Of a stretch of 64,000 nucleotides of DNA, positions 51,722 through 61,047 are shown piece after piece. The notes under the pieces are model-generated. The model was not told where the DNA came from and searched no databases. It was given only the letters and a program-made list of their open reading frames with translations. The number at the start of each line of letters is the position of its first letter. Positions within the stretch are counted from its first letter, which is position 1. Both the position numbers and the translations under genes were made by a program. Source of the DNA: Oegoconia quadripuncta (taxonomy: Eukaryota; Arthropoda; Insecta; Lepidoptera; Autostichidae). Location of the stretch: the NCBI GenBank assembly GCA_949316235.1, contig OX438751.1, positions 20,708,801 to 20,772,800 of the forward strand, given 5' to 3'.

Positions 51722-54640
51722 TTAAAAATCGTCAAGTCTGTAGCAACACTTTTCCAACAGGAGCTGCTTTAATTTAAATTTAAATTGTTTTAAGTCTGTT
51801 ATTACCTTCAGTTCTATGGGCAGCTTATTGAATAGTTTGACTGCTTGGTATCGCGAGCAGTGGGTGGCAATTTGCAATTTTGGTTGTATAATGCTAATCA
51901 TGTCTTTACGTCTGGTTGCGATTCTATCCCTCATCTCCTCGTCAATTTCATAGATATGTCTATTTTTTATTAAATTAGTCAAAATAGTCAAAATATATAA
52001 ACTTGGCACAGTCAAAATGCCAAGCCTTTTGAAGTGTTCTTGGCAGCTCTCCCAGGGTGGAATTCTAACTATGGCGCGTATTGCTCTCTTTTGAATGGTA
52101 AACGCCTGTTTCATATTATATGCGTAACTGTTTCCCCACAGAGTGATACTGTAGCGCAGCTTTGATTCCACCAAAGCGTAATATACCATTTTAAGTTGGT
52201 CTCTACAAAGAACATCCCTCAAACTGCGCAGAGCATAGCACGCCGAACTAACACTATTTTCAATGTTTTGAAGTTCGGATTGCCAATTCAAGTTGCTGTC
52301 AATATGTACGCCTAAGAATTTAACTACTTCTACAGTTTTAATAGTCTCGTTGCAGAGGTTGACATTTAACTCCATGTCATTTCTAACATGTGTTTTAAAC
52401 AGTACTACATTCGTCTTATTTATATTAAGCTTTAGATTATTAATCGTGAACCAGTGATGAAATAAAACAAGCAATTTATTCACTTTCATATTCAGGTTTT
52501 CCAAGGTGTCAGCAGTCACTACAGCGTTTGTGTCATCAGCAAAGAGAGCCATTTTAACTCCCTCTATTTTATTATTAATGAAATTTATTAAGTCATTGAC
52601 AAAAATGATGAAAAGTATAGGGGAGAGTACTGACCCTTGTGGAACACCCCTCGTTATGGTTATTAAATTTGAGTGGTGTATTTCTTCTACTCCATCGTCC
52701 GTTGTATCCTTTATCTCTACAAATTGCCTACGATTATTTAAGTACGATTTGATGAGTGACAACAATTTATTTCTCACGCCGTAATGTTCTAGTTTGGCTA
52801 TCAGTATATTATGATCCACGCAGTCAAATGCGGAGGACAGATCGAGAAAGGTCCCTGCTACTTTTTTCTTATTGTTTAATTCACTTACCACATCATGGAT
52901 TAAAGTATCAACTGCGTCACCAGTACTACGACCCTTTTGATATCCGAATTGTCTAGAATTTAAAATTTTCGCTCGAGTCAGATGTGATTGAAGTCGCTTT
53001 TTTATTATCTTTTCTAATATTTTAGAGAGTATCGGCAAGAGTGAAATCGGTCTGTAATTTTTGTGGTCAGTTTTGCTGCCTTTTTTATATATGGGCACAA
53101 CCTTAGCTATTTTAAGCTGTTCAGGAAAAACACACTTCTCCATGCATAAGTTATAGAAATGTGCTAATGGACTCGTCAAACAGTCTTCGTTTTCTTTGAT
53201 TATGGCTACAGGCACCTCATCATATCCACATGATTTTTTGCTATTTAAACCCCTAAGAATATTTGAAATTTCTTTTTCAGTGACTACCCAATGTTCTATA
53301 TTGGTTTTAACCCGGTATGTATTTTCTCTTACTACTTTTAAAGACTCATCAAAGTTATGTGATACTTTGTTTACATTTGTGAAGTTTTCATTTAGTATTT
53401 CGGCAATTTCTCTTCTGTCGTGCACTTTTCTATTTCCCAGGTTAAGAATAATGTTTTCCTGTGTCTTTTCAGCCTTCTTGTTGGTGTACGCATTGACGAC
53501 TTTCCATATTTGTGATGTTCGATTACTTGCTTCACTTATAGTCTTTTGAATATTCAATGCCTTAGCTGTTCGTAGCACTCGTCTGTATGTTTTGATATAA
53601 GATCTTTTATAATTGTATATAGTTTCGTCAGTGTTGTTTTTGTCTAAGGTACATAAAATTCTTTTCATCTTACTGGACACTTTTATGCCTTTGGTTGTCC
53701 ACCTGATTTTGTTTGATTTTGCAAGGTTTACTCTACATTCCCTTTTCCTAAAATTTTTGACAAAAACTTGATTAAATTTGTGTAAGAAACTATTTATGCC
53801 CAAATTCTTCCATTGAACTTGTTTGATCGTTTTCCTGAATTCCTCTTTATTTACGTTGTTATATATTCTTTTTTGAACTATTTTTATTCGCTCTTTCTGT
53901 TTCTCATATCTTTTCTCTACAGTAAGTTGCATCAAGATGCCTGCGTGTCCATCTGAAAGCCCGTTGTGGTCTATCTCTACACTGATTACATCTGCCACAT
54001 CTATATTTGTTAATATATTATCTATGCACGATTTAGAGCCGTGCCGAGTAAATGTTATTTTGTCTACGGCGCACCTAAAATTATATTGCAGCAACAAACT
54101 CAGAAAGACATCTTTCTTACGGGTTTCTTTCAACAAATCGACATTAAAATCGCCACAAATTATGCACTTTTTGTTGAAAAAGTGTTGTAACAGTTGTTCC
54201 AGTTGTCCCATAAAAGAGTCAAAATGATTGCCGTTGTGGTAGCAACAACAAACATTCAAATTATATTCCAAATCTTTTACACCACAAACTTCGAAACTGT
54301 CAACTCTACTCAGTTTTTTACATATATCTATGAATTGAGTGTGCCTTTTTGATGCTAATATCAAAGAACCTCCTCGTTTTTTTGATTTTCTACAGAAGTG
54401 CGTTAACAATTCATAATTAGTCAATGTCAATAATTTGATTGAGTTATCGTTTAGAAAGTGTTCCGCTAAACATATATAATGCGGAATTTTTTCCATGTCA
54501 TCCAAGTAGACCTCTAACATGTCTTTTTTTGTATTTATTCCACAAACATTCTGGTAAAAAATCTTAATGCTATGAATGTCGTCTCTATTGTTATCAATAT
54601 TTTTAGCAGAAGTCACGAAAAAAGTCGGCATCTGACTCAT
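51722..54640 (-). CDS. Non-LTR retrotransposon ORF2: endonuclease-reverse transcriptase
   Basis: 972 codons, uninterrupted. Residues ~24-240 form an EEP/APE-type endonuclease that nicks target DNA: FYQNVCGIN (28-36), AEHF with Glu60, GDFNVD (Asp164, Asn166), SCIDNIL (Asp207) and a C-terminal LSDGHAG where the family usually has adjacent Asp-His; here Gly231 separates Asp230 and His232. Residues ~510-760 form the reverse transcriptase: PIYKKGSK, NYRPISLLP, QFGYQKGRST, LDLSSAFDCVDH (~600), GVPQGSVLSP (~667) and the catalytic FADD (Asp702, Asp703). The remaining ~200 residues are the usual thumb/C-terminal region, with no RNase H. The product would copy the element's RNA at a nicked chromosomal site. 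The ATG at 54640 lies inside the end of ORF1. The intact frame suggests that activity was lost only recently, if at all; the endonuclease spacing oddity could matter. Confidence 0.95.
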   Translation of the reverse strand: MSQMPTFFVTSAKNIDNNRDDIHSIKIFYQNVCGINTKKDMLEVYLDDMEKIPHYICLAEHFLNDNSIKLLTLTNYELLTHFCRKSKKRGGSLILASKRHTQFIDICKKLSRVDSFEVCGVKDLEYNLNVCCCYHNGNHFDSFMGQLEQLLQHFFNKKCIICGDFNVDLLKETRKKDVFLSLLLQYNFRCAVDKITFTRHGSKSCIDNILTNIDVADVISVEIDHNGLSDGHAGILMQLTVEKRYEKQKERIKIVQKRIYNNVNKEEFRKTIKQVQWKNLGINSFLHKFNQVFVKNFRKRECRVNLAKSNKIRWTTKGIKVSSKMKRILCTLDKNNTDETIYNYKRSYIKTYRRVLRTAKALNIQKTISEASNRTSQIWKVVNAYTNKKAEKTQENIILNLGNRKVHDRREIAEILNENFTNVNKVSHNFDESLKVVRENTYRVKTNIEHWVVTEKEISNILRGLNSKKSCGYDEVPVAIIKENEDCLTSPLAHFYNLCMEKCVFPEQLKIAKVVPIYKKGSKTDHKNYRPISLLPILSKILEKIIKKRLQSHLTRAKILNSRQFGYQKGRSTGDAVDTLIHDVVSELNNKKKVAGTFLDLSSAFDCVDHNILIAKLEHYGVRNKLLSLIKSYLNNRRQFVEIKDTTDDGVEEIHHSNLITITRGVPQGSVLSPILFIIFVNDLINFINNKIEGVKMALFADDTNAVVTADTLENLNMKVNKLLVLFHHWFTINNLKLNINKTNVVLFKTHVRNDMELNVNLCNETIKTVEVVKFLGVHIDSNLNWQSELQNIENSVSSACYALRSLRDVLCRDQLKMVYYALVESKLRYSITLWGNSYAYNMKQAFTIQKRAIRAIVRIPPWESCQEHFKRLGILTVPSLYILTILTNLIKNRHIYEIDEEMRDRIATRRKDMISIIQPKLQIATHCSRYQAVKLFNKLPIELKVITDLKQFKFKLKQLLLEKCCYRLDDF

Positions 54641-54850
54641 AACAATAATATAAAGAAATATTCTCGATTAAATCCTTAACATCCTTAAATATAGATAAGA
54701 AAGCATGATTATTTATGCGACCAGTATTGATATTAAACATGTATGGACAATATTCAAGATTTTTGTTGCTATCTAAAATATATGCATATTCATAATTTAA
54801 ATTATCTAAGTATAAAAGATGATTAAATTTTTCAATACGTCCATTATATA

Positions 54851-55099
54851 CAGTGTGGAAATTAAACTCAGGCCCTGGAGGGAAACTACTTTAAATCCTT
54901 AAGCTAGCTCATTTTACTTAAAGGAGACATTCCTTTATTTTTAAAAAGAAACAAATCTGCATTAAAAGATTTTTTAAAACTCGCTTGCTTCGCCCGGGAC
55001 TCGAACCAACTAAAATTTAAAAAATAAACACTCCTTATTTTATTATACTACTCGGTAGTATTAATATTCAGGATAAAGTTTCTCTAAAAAATATTTGGT
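54851..55099. repeat. Left TIR of the mariner
   Basis: From CAGTGTGG to about AATATTTGGT. It includes GGGACTCGAACC, the reverse of a polymerase III B box, and a run of AT-rich words. It pairs with 56559-56807. Confidence 0.9.
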
Positions 55100-55422
55100 T
55101 ACTGTTCACTTTTAACAAGTAAAAGACACGTAACAGTTCTGTTATTTCTCCAACACTCAAAGACTTCGTATGAAGTACACGCTTGCTAATTTATCGTTAA
55201 GTACCTTGTTGAAATCATCGATAAGAAAATTGTTCAATGGTGGTAATACCTCTATGCACATTTCCTTCTTACATGATCCGAGGCGTTCAGTGGAGAAGTT
55301 TAAAAATGGAACGTTTGACTTTGTTTGCAAGGCGGGACAATAATTTTAAAATTCGAACGATTTTTATCAACAGATTTTATTTAAGTAGTGTTGCTTCCCT
55401 TACGTAATTAAATTATCTCATA

Positions 55423-56484
55423 ATGGCGTATCAAGAACAATTCGATTTATTAGAAGCTTACTTTGTTTGCAACAAGAGCTACGATTTAGCTCTACAGTGG
55501 TATCGCGAGAAGTATCCAGACAGAGAACTACCATCTAGAAAGGTTTTGTCTCGAATTGTGAATAATTTACTGACCGTTGGAAGTTTTAAAAAGAAGACTG
55601 GACGCCCACAGCAACAAAATTTGGACTATAGCGATGTTGAGTTAAACATTTTGACATACTTCGAGTGTTACCCGAAAGCTTCAAGCAGGGAAGCTGTTCA
55701 AGAGATAGGCATCAACCATACTAGTATACTTAAAGTTCTGAAAAAATACAAATACAAATGTTATCGTGATGGGCGATTGGTGCAGAAACTACATCCCGGA
55801 GATAGTGACAGGAGATTACAGTTTTGTGAAAATATTCGAACAGAAATAGCCCGCAACCCAAATTTCTTGGACTGTATTGTATGGTCTGACGAAACAAATT
55901 TTAGTAATAATGGAATGTATAACAGACATAACAATCATTATTGGTCTCGTCAAAATCCATTCCGTGTCCGTGAAACGAACAACCAGGTCAGATTTTCGTT
56001 TAATGTTTGGTGTGGAATCAAAAGTAACAAGGTTGTTTTGGTGCACATTTACGAAGGACATCTGAATGCAGCAAAATACATTGAAATATTAGAGCTTTTA
56101 CAAAATCAATTAAACCTTCTGCCAGAAGAGGAACGAAATAATATCATTTTTCAACAAGATGGTGCACCTGCCCACAACAGCAGAATTGCCAGGGCATACC
56201 TTAATGAAAATTTCAGTGCCTGGATAGGTACAAACGGTACGATTAGATGGCCTGCAAGAAGTCCAGACCTGACGCCCATGGACTTCTTTTTATGGGGTCA
56301 TGTAAAAAATGTTGTTTATGAAACTTGCTATGAAACCGTTCAAGAGCTAAGGATTGCGGTAGAAAATGTTATTAGGGGCATACACCACAACACTTTGCTG
56401 AAGGCTACAAGAAATGAATTTCAACGGCGACTAATGTTGTGTAGCCGGAACGACGGGGCTCATTTCGAACAATTTATCAGTTAA
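55423..56484 (+). CDS. Mariner-type transposase (DDE/D, 40-residue second spacer)
   Basis: 353 codons, intact. Residues ~1-60 form a helix-turn-helix (QEQFDLLEAYF ... SRKVLSRIVNNLLTVGSFKKKTGRP, ending in a GRP hinge), and ~75-125 a second HTH (EAVQEIGINHTSILKVLKKY). Together these are the paired DNA-binding module that recognises the TIRs. The catalytic domain follows: WSDE with Asp156, FQQDGAPAH with Asp246, and ARSPDLTPMDFFLW with the third acidic residue at Asp287. That gives 40 residues between the last two; if Asp282 were used the spacing would be 35. The FQQDGAPAHN / WPARSPDLTPMDFFLWG signature is common in insect transposases of this type. The enzyme cuts the transposon ends and inserts at TA. 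ATG at 55423 is preceded by TCATA and AT-rich DNA. No frame damage was seen, so it may be active. Confidence 0.95.
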   Translation: MAYQEQFDLLEAYFVCNKSYDLALQWYREKYPDRELPSRKVLSRIVNNLLTVGSFKKKTGRPQQQNLDYSDVELNILTYFECYPKASSREAVQEIGINHTSILKVLKKYKYKCYRDGRLVQKLHPGDSDRRLQFCENIRTEIARNPNFLDCIVWSDETNFSNNGMYNRHNNHYWSRQNPFRVRETNNQVRFSFNVWCGIKSNKVVLVHIYEGHLNAAKYIEILELLQNQLNLLPEEERNNIIFQQDGAPAHNSRIARAYLNENFSAWIGTNGTIRWPARSPDLTPMDFFLWGHVKNVVYETCYETVQELRIAVENVIRGIHHNTLLKATRNEFQRRLMLCSRNDGAHFEQFIS

Positions 56485-56558
56485 ATAATTTAAGTGTTAC
56501 AAAATGGATAGTAAAATAAAGTTGATGTTAGATTTAACGATTATTTTTATTTTTAAGA

Positions 56559-56807
56559 CCAAATGTTTGTTAGAGAAACTTTATCCTGAATATTAATACT
56601 ACCGATTAGTACAATAAAATAAAGAGTGTTTATTTTTTTAAATTTTAGTCGGTTCGAGTCCCGGGCGAAGCAAGCGAGTTTTAAAAAATCTTTTAATGCA
56701 GATTTGTTTCTTTTTAAAAATAAAGGAATGTCTCCTTTAAATAAAATGAGCTAGCTTAAGGATTTAAAGTAGTTTCCCTCCAGGGCCTGAGTTTAATTTC
56801 CACACTG
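56559..56807. repeat. Right TIR of the mariner
   Basis: Inverse of the left TIR. It holds GGTTCGAGTCCC at 56651-56662, a perfect match to the polymerase III B box (GGTTCGANTCC). Confidence 0.9.
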
Positions 56808-57499
56808 TATATTAGCATATTTACAGTATTTAAATGTTGGCAAACATATAATTACATTTGTGTGCTGTACATGGAGCAGCCTGCTCCTTATAAGGTCAAT
56901 TGTTGGCCTATAGTTTTGAGAAAAAGTAAAGTCGCTTTCGCCTATAAATATTACACAAAAGTCCTCGTTGGTAAAGTTCTCCAATTTAGACTCTAAACCA
57001 TCTAGCATATTCTCTATGTTGCTGCCCGGAAAGAGGAAACGACATACACTTGCATTGGGAAAATCATTTATTGCTAGTTTCAGTACGTTGTTTCTCGAGT
57101 TCGAAATTATACACAATTTTCTTGCGTGGAGTGTCTTGTTTTGTCTTTGTCCATATTGTATTTCTTGATCCGTTTGTGAGCTTTGTTCTTGGTTAGCCTT
57201 TCTGTTGAGATTCTGTCTATTCTCTATATTCTTTCCACCCTTCTCCTTATTATACAGATGCGCCTTCTCTACATTTTCTTCCAGTTCGTTGTCCTTTTCC
57301 GACTGCAGCAATTTCATTGTTTGGCTTTGTTTTCCTTTTTTCACAGATGTTGTGTAAGGTAAATTCATAGTCTTTCTTCTGTTGGGTGTCGTAGTGCTCG
57401 TAGGTGTTATAATGCTTGTGCTCAAGTTCTTCAAAAACTGATGTTGACATAATTACGCCCTCTAGCGGAATATAAAATATCACTACAGGATTTGCGTCG

Positions 57500-57645
57500 C
57501 TTTACCATGGAAAGATTTGCCCTGTTCGCTATGCTGGGCAGATTTTTCTGGGAGCTTCGGACCAACGACGCCGTTGCCCATCACTGGTCTATGTTATGCT
57601 CGCTTATGCCCAGTGGTGGACTGTTATAAGGTGATGTGATAATGT
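57500..57645 (+). repeat. LINE/SINE 3' end of the (ATG)n-tail type
   Basis: GCTGGGCAGATTTTTCTGGG, CGGACCAACGACGCCG and TATGCCCAGTGGTGGACTG followed by TTATAAGGTGATGTGATAATG. The CCCAGxxGTGGAC...GGTGATGATG order is the + strand form of the lepidopteran end described at 2640. Confidence 0.55.
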
Positions 57646-57869
57646 AAATTTACTCACTTGGAAAGTGGGATTTTGTTTTATATATATTATCTCATTTTTA
57701 CTGCCAATTCAAAAAGTTACATAATTAAGAAAACTTAAATCTTAACATAAACTGACGACTGATCCTTCCACTACTGTAGTTTCATATAATCGCTTTTTTT
57801 AATTTAACCTTTGTTCTGTTTTGTTGCAGGTAATTGGAATGCAATACATTGATGCCAAAGTGTTGTTCA

Positions 57870-58710
57870 ATTAATCTGGATGCAAGTGTTGGTAAGTAAG
57901 CAATACATTAATAAGGTGGAACTTGCTCAGTCACTTCTTCTACCCATTCTTGACTACGCTGATGTGTCATATCTCGATCTCACTGAAGAACTTCTGAATA
58001 AGCTAGAACGGCTTCAAAATATGGCCATCCGCTTCATTTTCGGAGTTCGCAAGTATGATCACATTATCCGCATTCCGGGCGCAATTAAAGTGGCTTCATA
58101 TCAGACTCCGACGTAACTTGCATATCCTCACTCTTCTTTATAATTTACTTTACAGTCAGATTCCCCCCTACCTTAAAAATCTCTTTACATATTTAGGATC
58201 CGATCACGATGTGCCCCTTAGGTCTAAAACAGACAATTTGCTTAAGCCCATCAGCTGCCGTACAAATTATTACTCGGGGTCCTTTGGCATTAAGGCTGCG
58301 CAGTTGTGGAATGCACTACCACAAAATATTCGTCACGCAGAATCACTTGCAGTGTTTGAACTGCGTCTAAAGGAATATTATTTATCTCTTTAATGAATTG
58401 TATATACTGTTATAATATTTATATGTATTTTATTATTGTACTTATTTATAAGGTTTGTTTATTTTAGTACCTAAGTGTGTATTTTTGTATGTATTTTACT
58501 ATACCTATATGTATCGTCGATGTACCTGTTGATATTTAAAGTTAGTCACATTTTACTTTACACTATCCAACTACTTATTAAAAAGCTTCTTTAACTGAGG
58601 TTGTCTGGAAGAAATCGCTATCAGCGATAAGACCGCCTTTGTACACTTCATCATCTAAGTTAAATGTTCTTTGCATTTCATTTTTGTGTGCAATTTAGAA
58701 TTTAATAATA
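57870..58710 (+). pseudogene. CR1/Jockey-type LINE: frameshifted C-terminus of ORF2 with 3' UTR
   Basis: Two overlapping frames give one protein tail: 57880-58075 (QSLLLPILDYADVSYLDL, LERLQNMAIRFIFGVRKYDHI) and 58065-58393 (LKWLHIRLRRNLHILTLL, LWNALPQNIRHAESLAVFEL). They join across a frameshift near 58065-58080. This LPILDYAD...RLQNxxxRFIFG...W.P...R...LWNxLP order is the end of non-LTR reverse transcriptases after the polymerase domain. The 3' UTR follows, with GGAAGAAATCGCTATCAGCGATAAGACCGCC (58605-58635), the hairpin block seen in several isolated copies. It is 5'-truncated and dead. It shows which LINE family the hairpin block belongs to. Confidence 0.85.
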
Positions 58711-59077
58711 ATAATACATTCTGCACAATTTACTACTCTGTGGTTTTGGTTTGAAAGTCTTTTACCGAAATTGTTTGGAAGAGTGCGACCAACCTTTGCA
58801 GTGTGTGTCGTAAAATGATTGTGTTTCGCATAACAATATATTACACCAGTGATTGGTTGATAGCTACGTCATTGGCGCGGAGCTCCCTAAAAATCTGCGA
58901 TAACAATGCTTCATGGGAGAGACTTATGTCCAATTGTGAACTTTTGACTCTACTGTGATATCAAACACACGTAATATGCTGTAATTTATTAAACAAGAGA
59001 TCGTGAGAATGAGCGCAGATTGCCCTTCGTGGTTATTAGGGCAAATCCTTACCGAGCCACGTATTAATAAACCGTCC
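58711..59077. other. No recognised feature
   Basis: AT-rich. 58860-58960 (GGCGCGGAGCTCCC) is less AT-rich, with no matches. Confidence 0.4.
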
Positions 59078-59165
59078 TCCAGATTGAGATGATGAATCTG
59101 TTGTATTCTAAAACAGTATAAAAAATTGTATTAAGAATGAGACGCGTTCTCAATCTCAAGATCAA
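59078..59165 (+). repeat. ~95-bp repeat, copy 2 of 3
   Basis: CCAGATTGAGATGATGAATCTG, TATTCTAAAACAGTATAAAAAATTG and AAGAATGAGACGCG. It has a short deletion relative to the other copies. Confidence 0.55.
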
Positions 59166-60957
59166 ATTGTAAGGCCCTAAAATAGGATAAAAATTTGTGC
59201 ATTTATGGATACGGTAAGTCACCTAGTATACGCACCAATCGTACACTGTCAACTGTATCAGAGTCTTTTGTGTTTATGGAATTAAATATAATCTGCCTTT
59301 AAAATCGCCTATGAGATGAACACGATATTTTTATTGTCTAATAAATAGTATTTGCGAGTGGTTTGCTTCACCGCTGCGCTTGTGTTTTATCACGAAGAAT
59401 AATTTTACATACTTCATTGCTATTCACTATCATAGCCATAAATAGGATATATACATTATATCCGCACGCGGAAAAGATTTGGTTTTCTAACTGGTAAACG
59501 TAACTATACCAAAAATAGATTCCTTGTTAGTGCATGTAGCCATTTTATTAAATATTTCAATAACGTTGACATATTCTTGGAAAATATTGGTTCTTTCAAA
59601 AGAAATATTGTGAAGAGTTGCCTGACACGCAGGCACTGAGTTGTATTCCTATTCAAAATTTGGTTTATCTAAAAAGAAAGGGACTCTTATTAATTGTTAT
59701 AATCAGATATTTATATCTAGACATAATATAACCATGTAACTATTTGTAACTTTCTCATAAATAATTTTGTTATACAAAGCAACCTGTTGTGTGCAAGTGC
59801 CATGATATTATATCATCACTAATTAGTGGAAACTGTTTTGGCTTATGTGTTGTATTTTTGTTATAAACATATTGCATTAGTGTTAGCTGTTTGTTTCCCA
59901 GAAGTAAATAAAATAAAAATAAAATAAAAATACATTGTCGATAATCTTATTAGAAAAAGGTTTCACCTAAAGCCTAAAGATATCCTATACTTTGATTAAA
60001 TCTAGAGCGTACAATATTTATTTAAATTATTCAAATGGTATCCACAATTAAAACAAATTAAGTCCTGAAAATAAAATGTTCCTAATTTTTTAAATCTAAT
60101 TAATAAAATTCATAAAATAGACCGTCGATTTTTATGTCAAAGCGAAGTCAAAATAGAAATAGTTTTTACATAGAATGGTAAATTTAGAAATTCTGTGGCT
60201 GAAACTCAGAACGAACTTGTGATTTGACGTATTGTCATATGTAATTTATCTGTGATCTTTGTGTTCATTTGTGTTATACAGTGTCTTCTATGCTATGCTG
60301 GAAATAAAATGCTCGACTACCTTCACATCAGAAAGTAGTTTTGATAATATATGATAACACTGTTTTAGATATATTCTCTATCCAGACTAGTATTAGAGTG
60401 TAATTTCGTCGAACTAAAACCGAAAGAAAACGTAAAACTAGACGAGTAGGTACTAATTTTCAGATAACGATGCATGCCAAGTACGATTGAGGAACACGGT
60501 AATTGCTGTGACATTGTTTTCGTATAGTACAGTCGACCACACATCCTTTGAATAATACAATTGACTTTTGATGGATCACGACCTGCGTTGACGACCGTTA
60601 CCGTTGCTGACTCGTCACGCTACGATGGCTACCCCTACCACTTAACCACAGATAGGCTTTTCATATACGAAGGCTTTTCAAACCGATCATACATTGCTCA
60701 GGATAGTCTTTAACGGCGCCGCACAGTGACAACATGTGCAGTAAACGAGTGCAAAGTGAAGTTTTTTCTGTTGTAGTGACAAAAAAGTGTATGAATCGAG
60801 AGTACCAGTTTATATAACCGTTCGCAAGTCCAAGGTCTGCCTATGTGTCATTATAAAATATAATTTCGGTAGCTATTTTGTATTTATACGGGTATTATAA
60901 ATTTTACATATAACATAAATTTCGGATAAACAAATATTATGTACTTAGTATTACTAA
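59166..60957. other. Unique DNA; possible promoter-like tract near 60.7 kb
   Basis: No repeats recognised. 60560-60800 has balanced composition (GGATCACGACCTGCGTTGACG, CGGCGCCGCACAGTGACAAC, GAGTGCAAAGTGAAG), similar in feel to insect 5' leader sequence. TTTATATAACCG at 60811-60822 could be a TATA box. This is too weak to call a gene. Confidence 0.3.
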
Positions 60958-61047
60958 ACAGTTCTCAAGACTAAGACGACCTTAAGTTGACCCTTGAGAA
61001 TCTTCTGCATATTAAAACAGTATCAAAAAAATTGTATTGAGACTGAG
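60958..61047 (+). repeat. ~95-bp repeat, copy 3 of 3
   Basis: TCTCAAGACTAAGACGACC, GAATCTTCTGCATATTAAAAC and TTGTATTGAGACTGAGACGC. It is collinear with 35147-35246. Confidence 0.55.

Larger units (their letters stand above)
54851..56807 (+). mobile_element. Complete Tc1/mariner (IS630-superfamily) transposon with ~250-bp TIRs
   Basis: Both ends are CAGTGTGGAAATTAAACTC, with TA (54849-54850 and 56808-56809) as target duplication. TIRs extend over ~249 bp and differ at only ~7 positions. It contains one intact transposase gene on the + strand and ~320 bp between the left TIR and the gene. It sits in ORF1 of the retrotransposon. Intact frame, near-identical TIRs and an exact target duplication all indicate recent movement. 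Confidence 0.93.
54603..57450 (-). pseudogene. Non-LTR ORF1 (SGNH-esterase-like), interrupted by a mariner transposon
   Basis: The N-terminal portion lies at 56808-57434 and reads a Lys/Glu/Gln-rich, probably disordered region followed by an alpha/beta domain: RKLCIISNS, CRFLFPGSNIENMLDGLE, FCVIFIGESDF and VIICLPTFKY. This resembles SGNH/GDSL esterase blocks (GES in place of GxND), a domain known in CR1-type ORF1 proteins. Its catalytic Ser-His pair cannot be confirmed. The mariner cuts it after KYCKYAN. Leaving out 54851-56807 and one TA, the frame continues without a stop through 54850-54606 and ends at TAA 54605-54603, inside ORF2. The start is unclear: the first ATG in this frame is at 57368, while an ATG at 57450 (MSTSVFEELE) is in another frame, so a frameshift near 57350 is possible. 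ORF1 proteins bind the element RNA. Confidence 0.75.
51412..57480 (-). mobile_element. CR1/Jockey-type non-LTR retrotransposon, nearly complete, with nested mariner
   Basis: Order on the - strand: a short 5' leader (above ~57450), ORF1 (split by a mariner), ORF2, ~300 bp of AT-rich 3' UTR (51438-51721) and a tail of (AATAC)n units at 51412-51437. ORF1 and ORF2 overlap by 38 bp, as usual when ORF2 is translated by reinitiation or frameshifting. The pentanucleotide tail in place of poly(A), together with the EEP endonuclease and a reverse transcriptase without RNase H, fits the CR1/L2/Jockey group. Clade choice is by eye. The 5' boundary is uncertain and no target duplication could be fixed. 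ORF2 has no stop, so the insertion is young. Confidence 0.85.

Noticed and set aside
52506..53549. Plus-strand frames of 66-117 codons within 51.7-54.6 kb
   Set aside because: They are antisense shadows of the ORF2 reverse transcriptase.
55816..56061. 81-codon minus-strand frame
   Set aside because: Shadow of the mariner transposase on the opposite strand.
57830..57891. A 62-bp exon with a good acceptor (TTCTGTTTTGTTGCAG) and donor (GGTAAGTAAG)
   Set aside because: It abuts and overlaps the start of a recognisable LINE ORF2 fragment and has no partner exons; the signals are probably chance.
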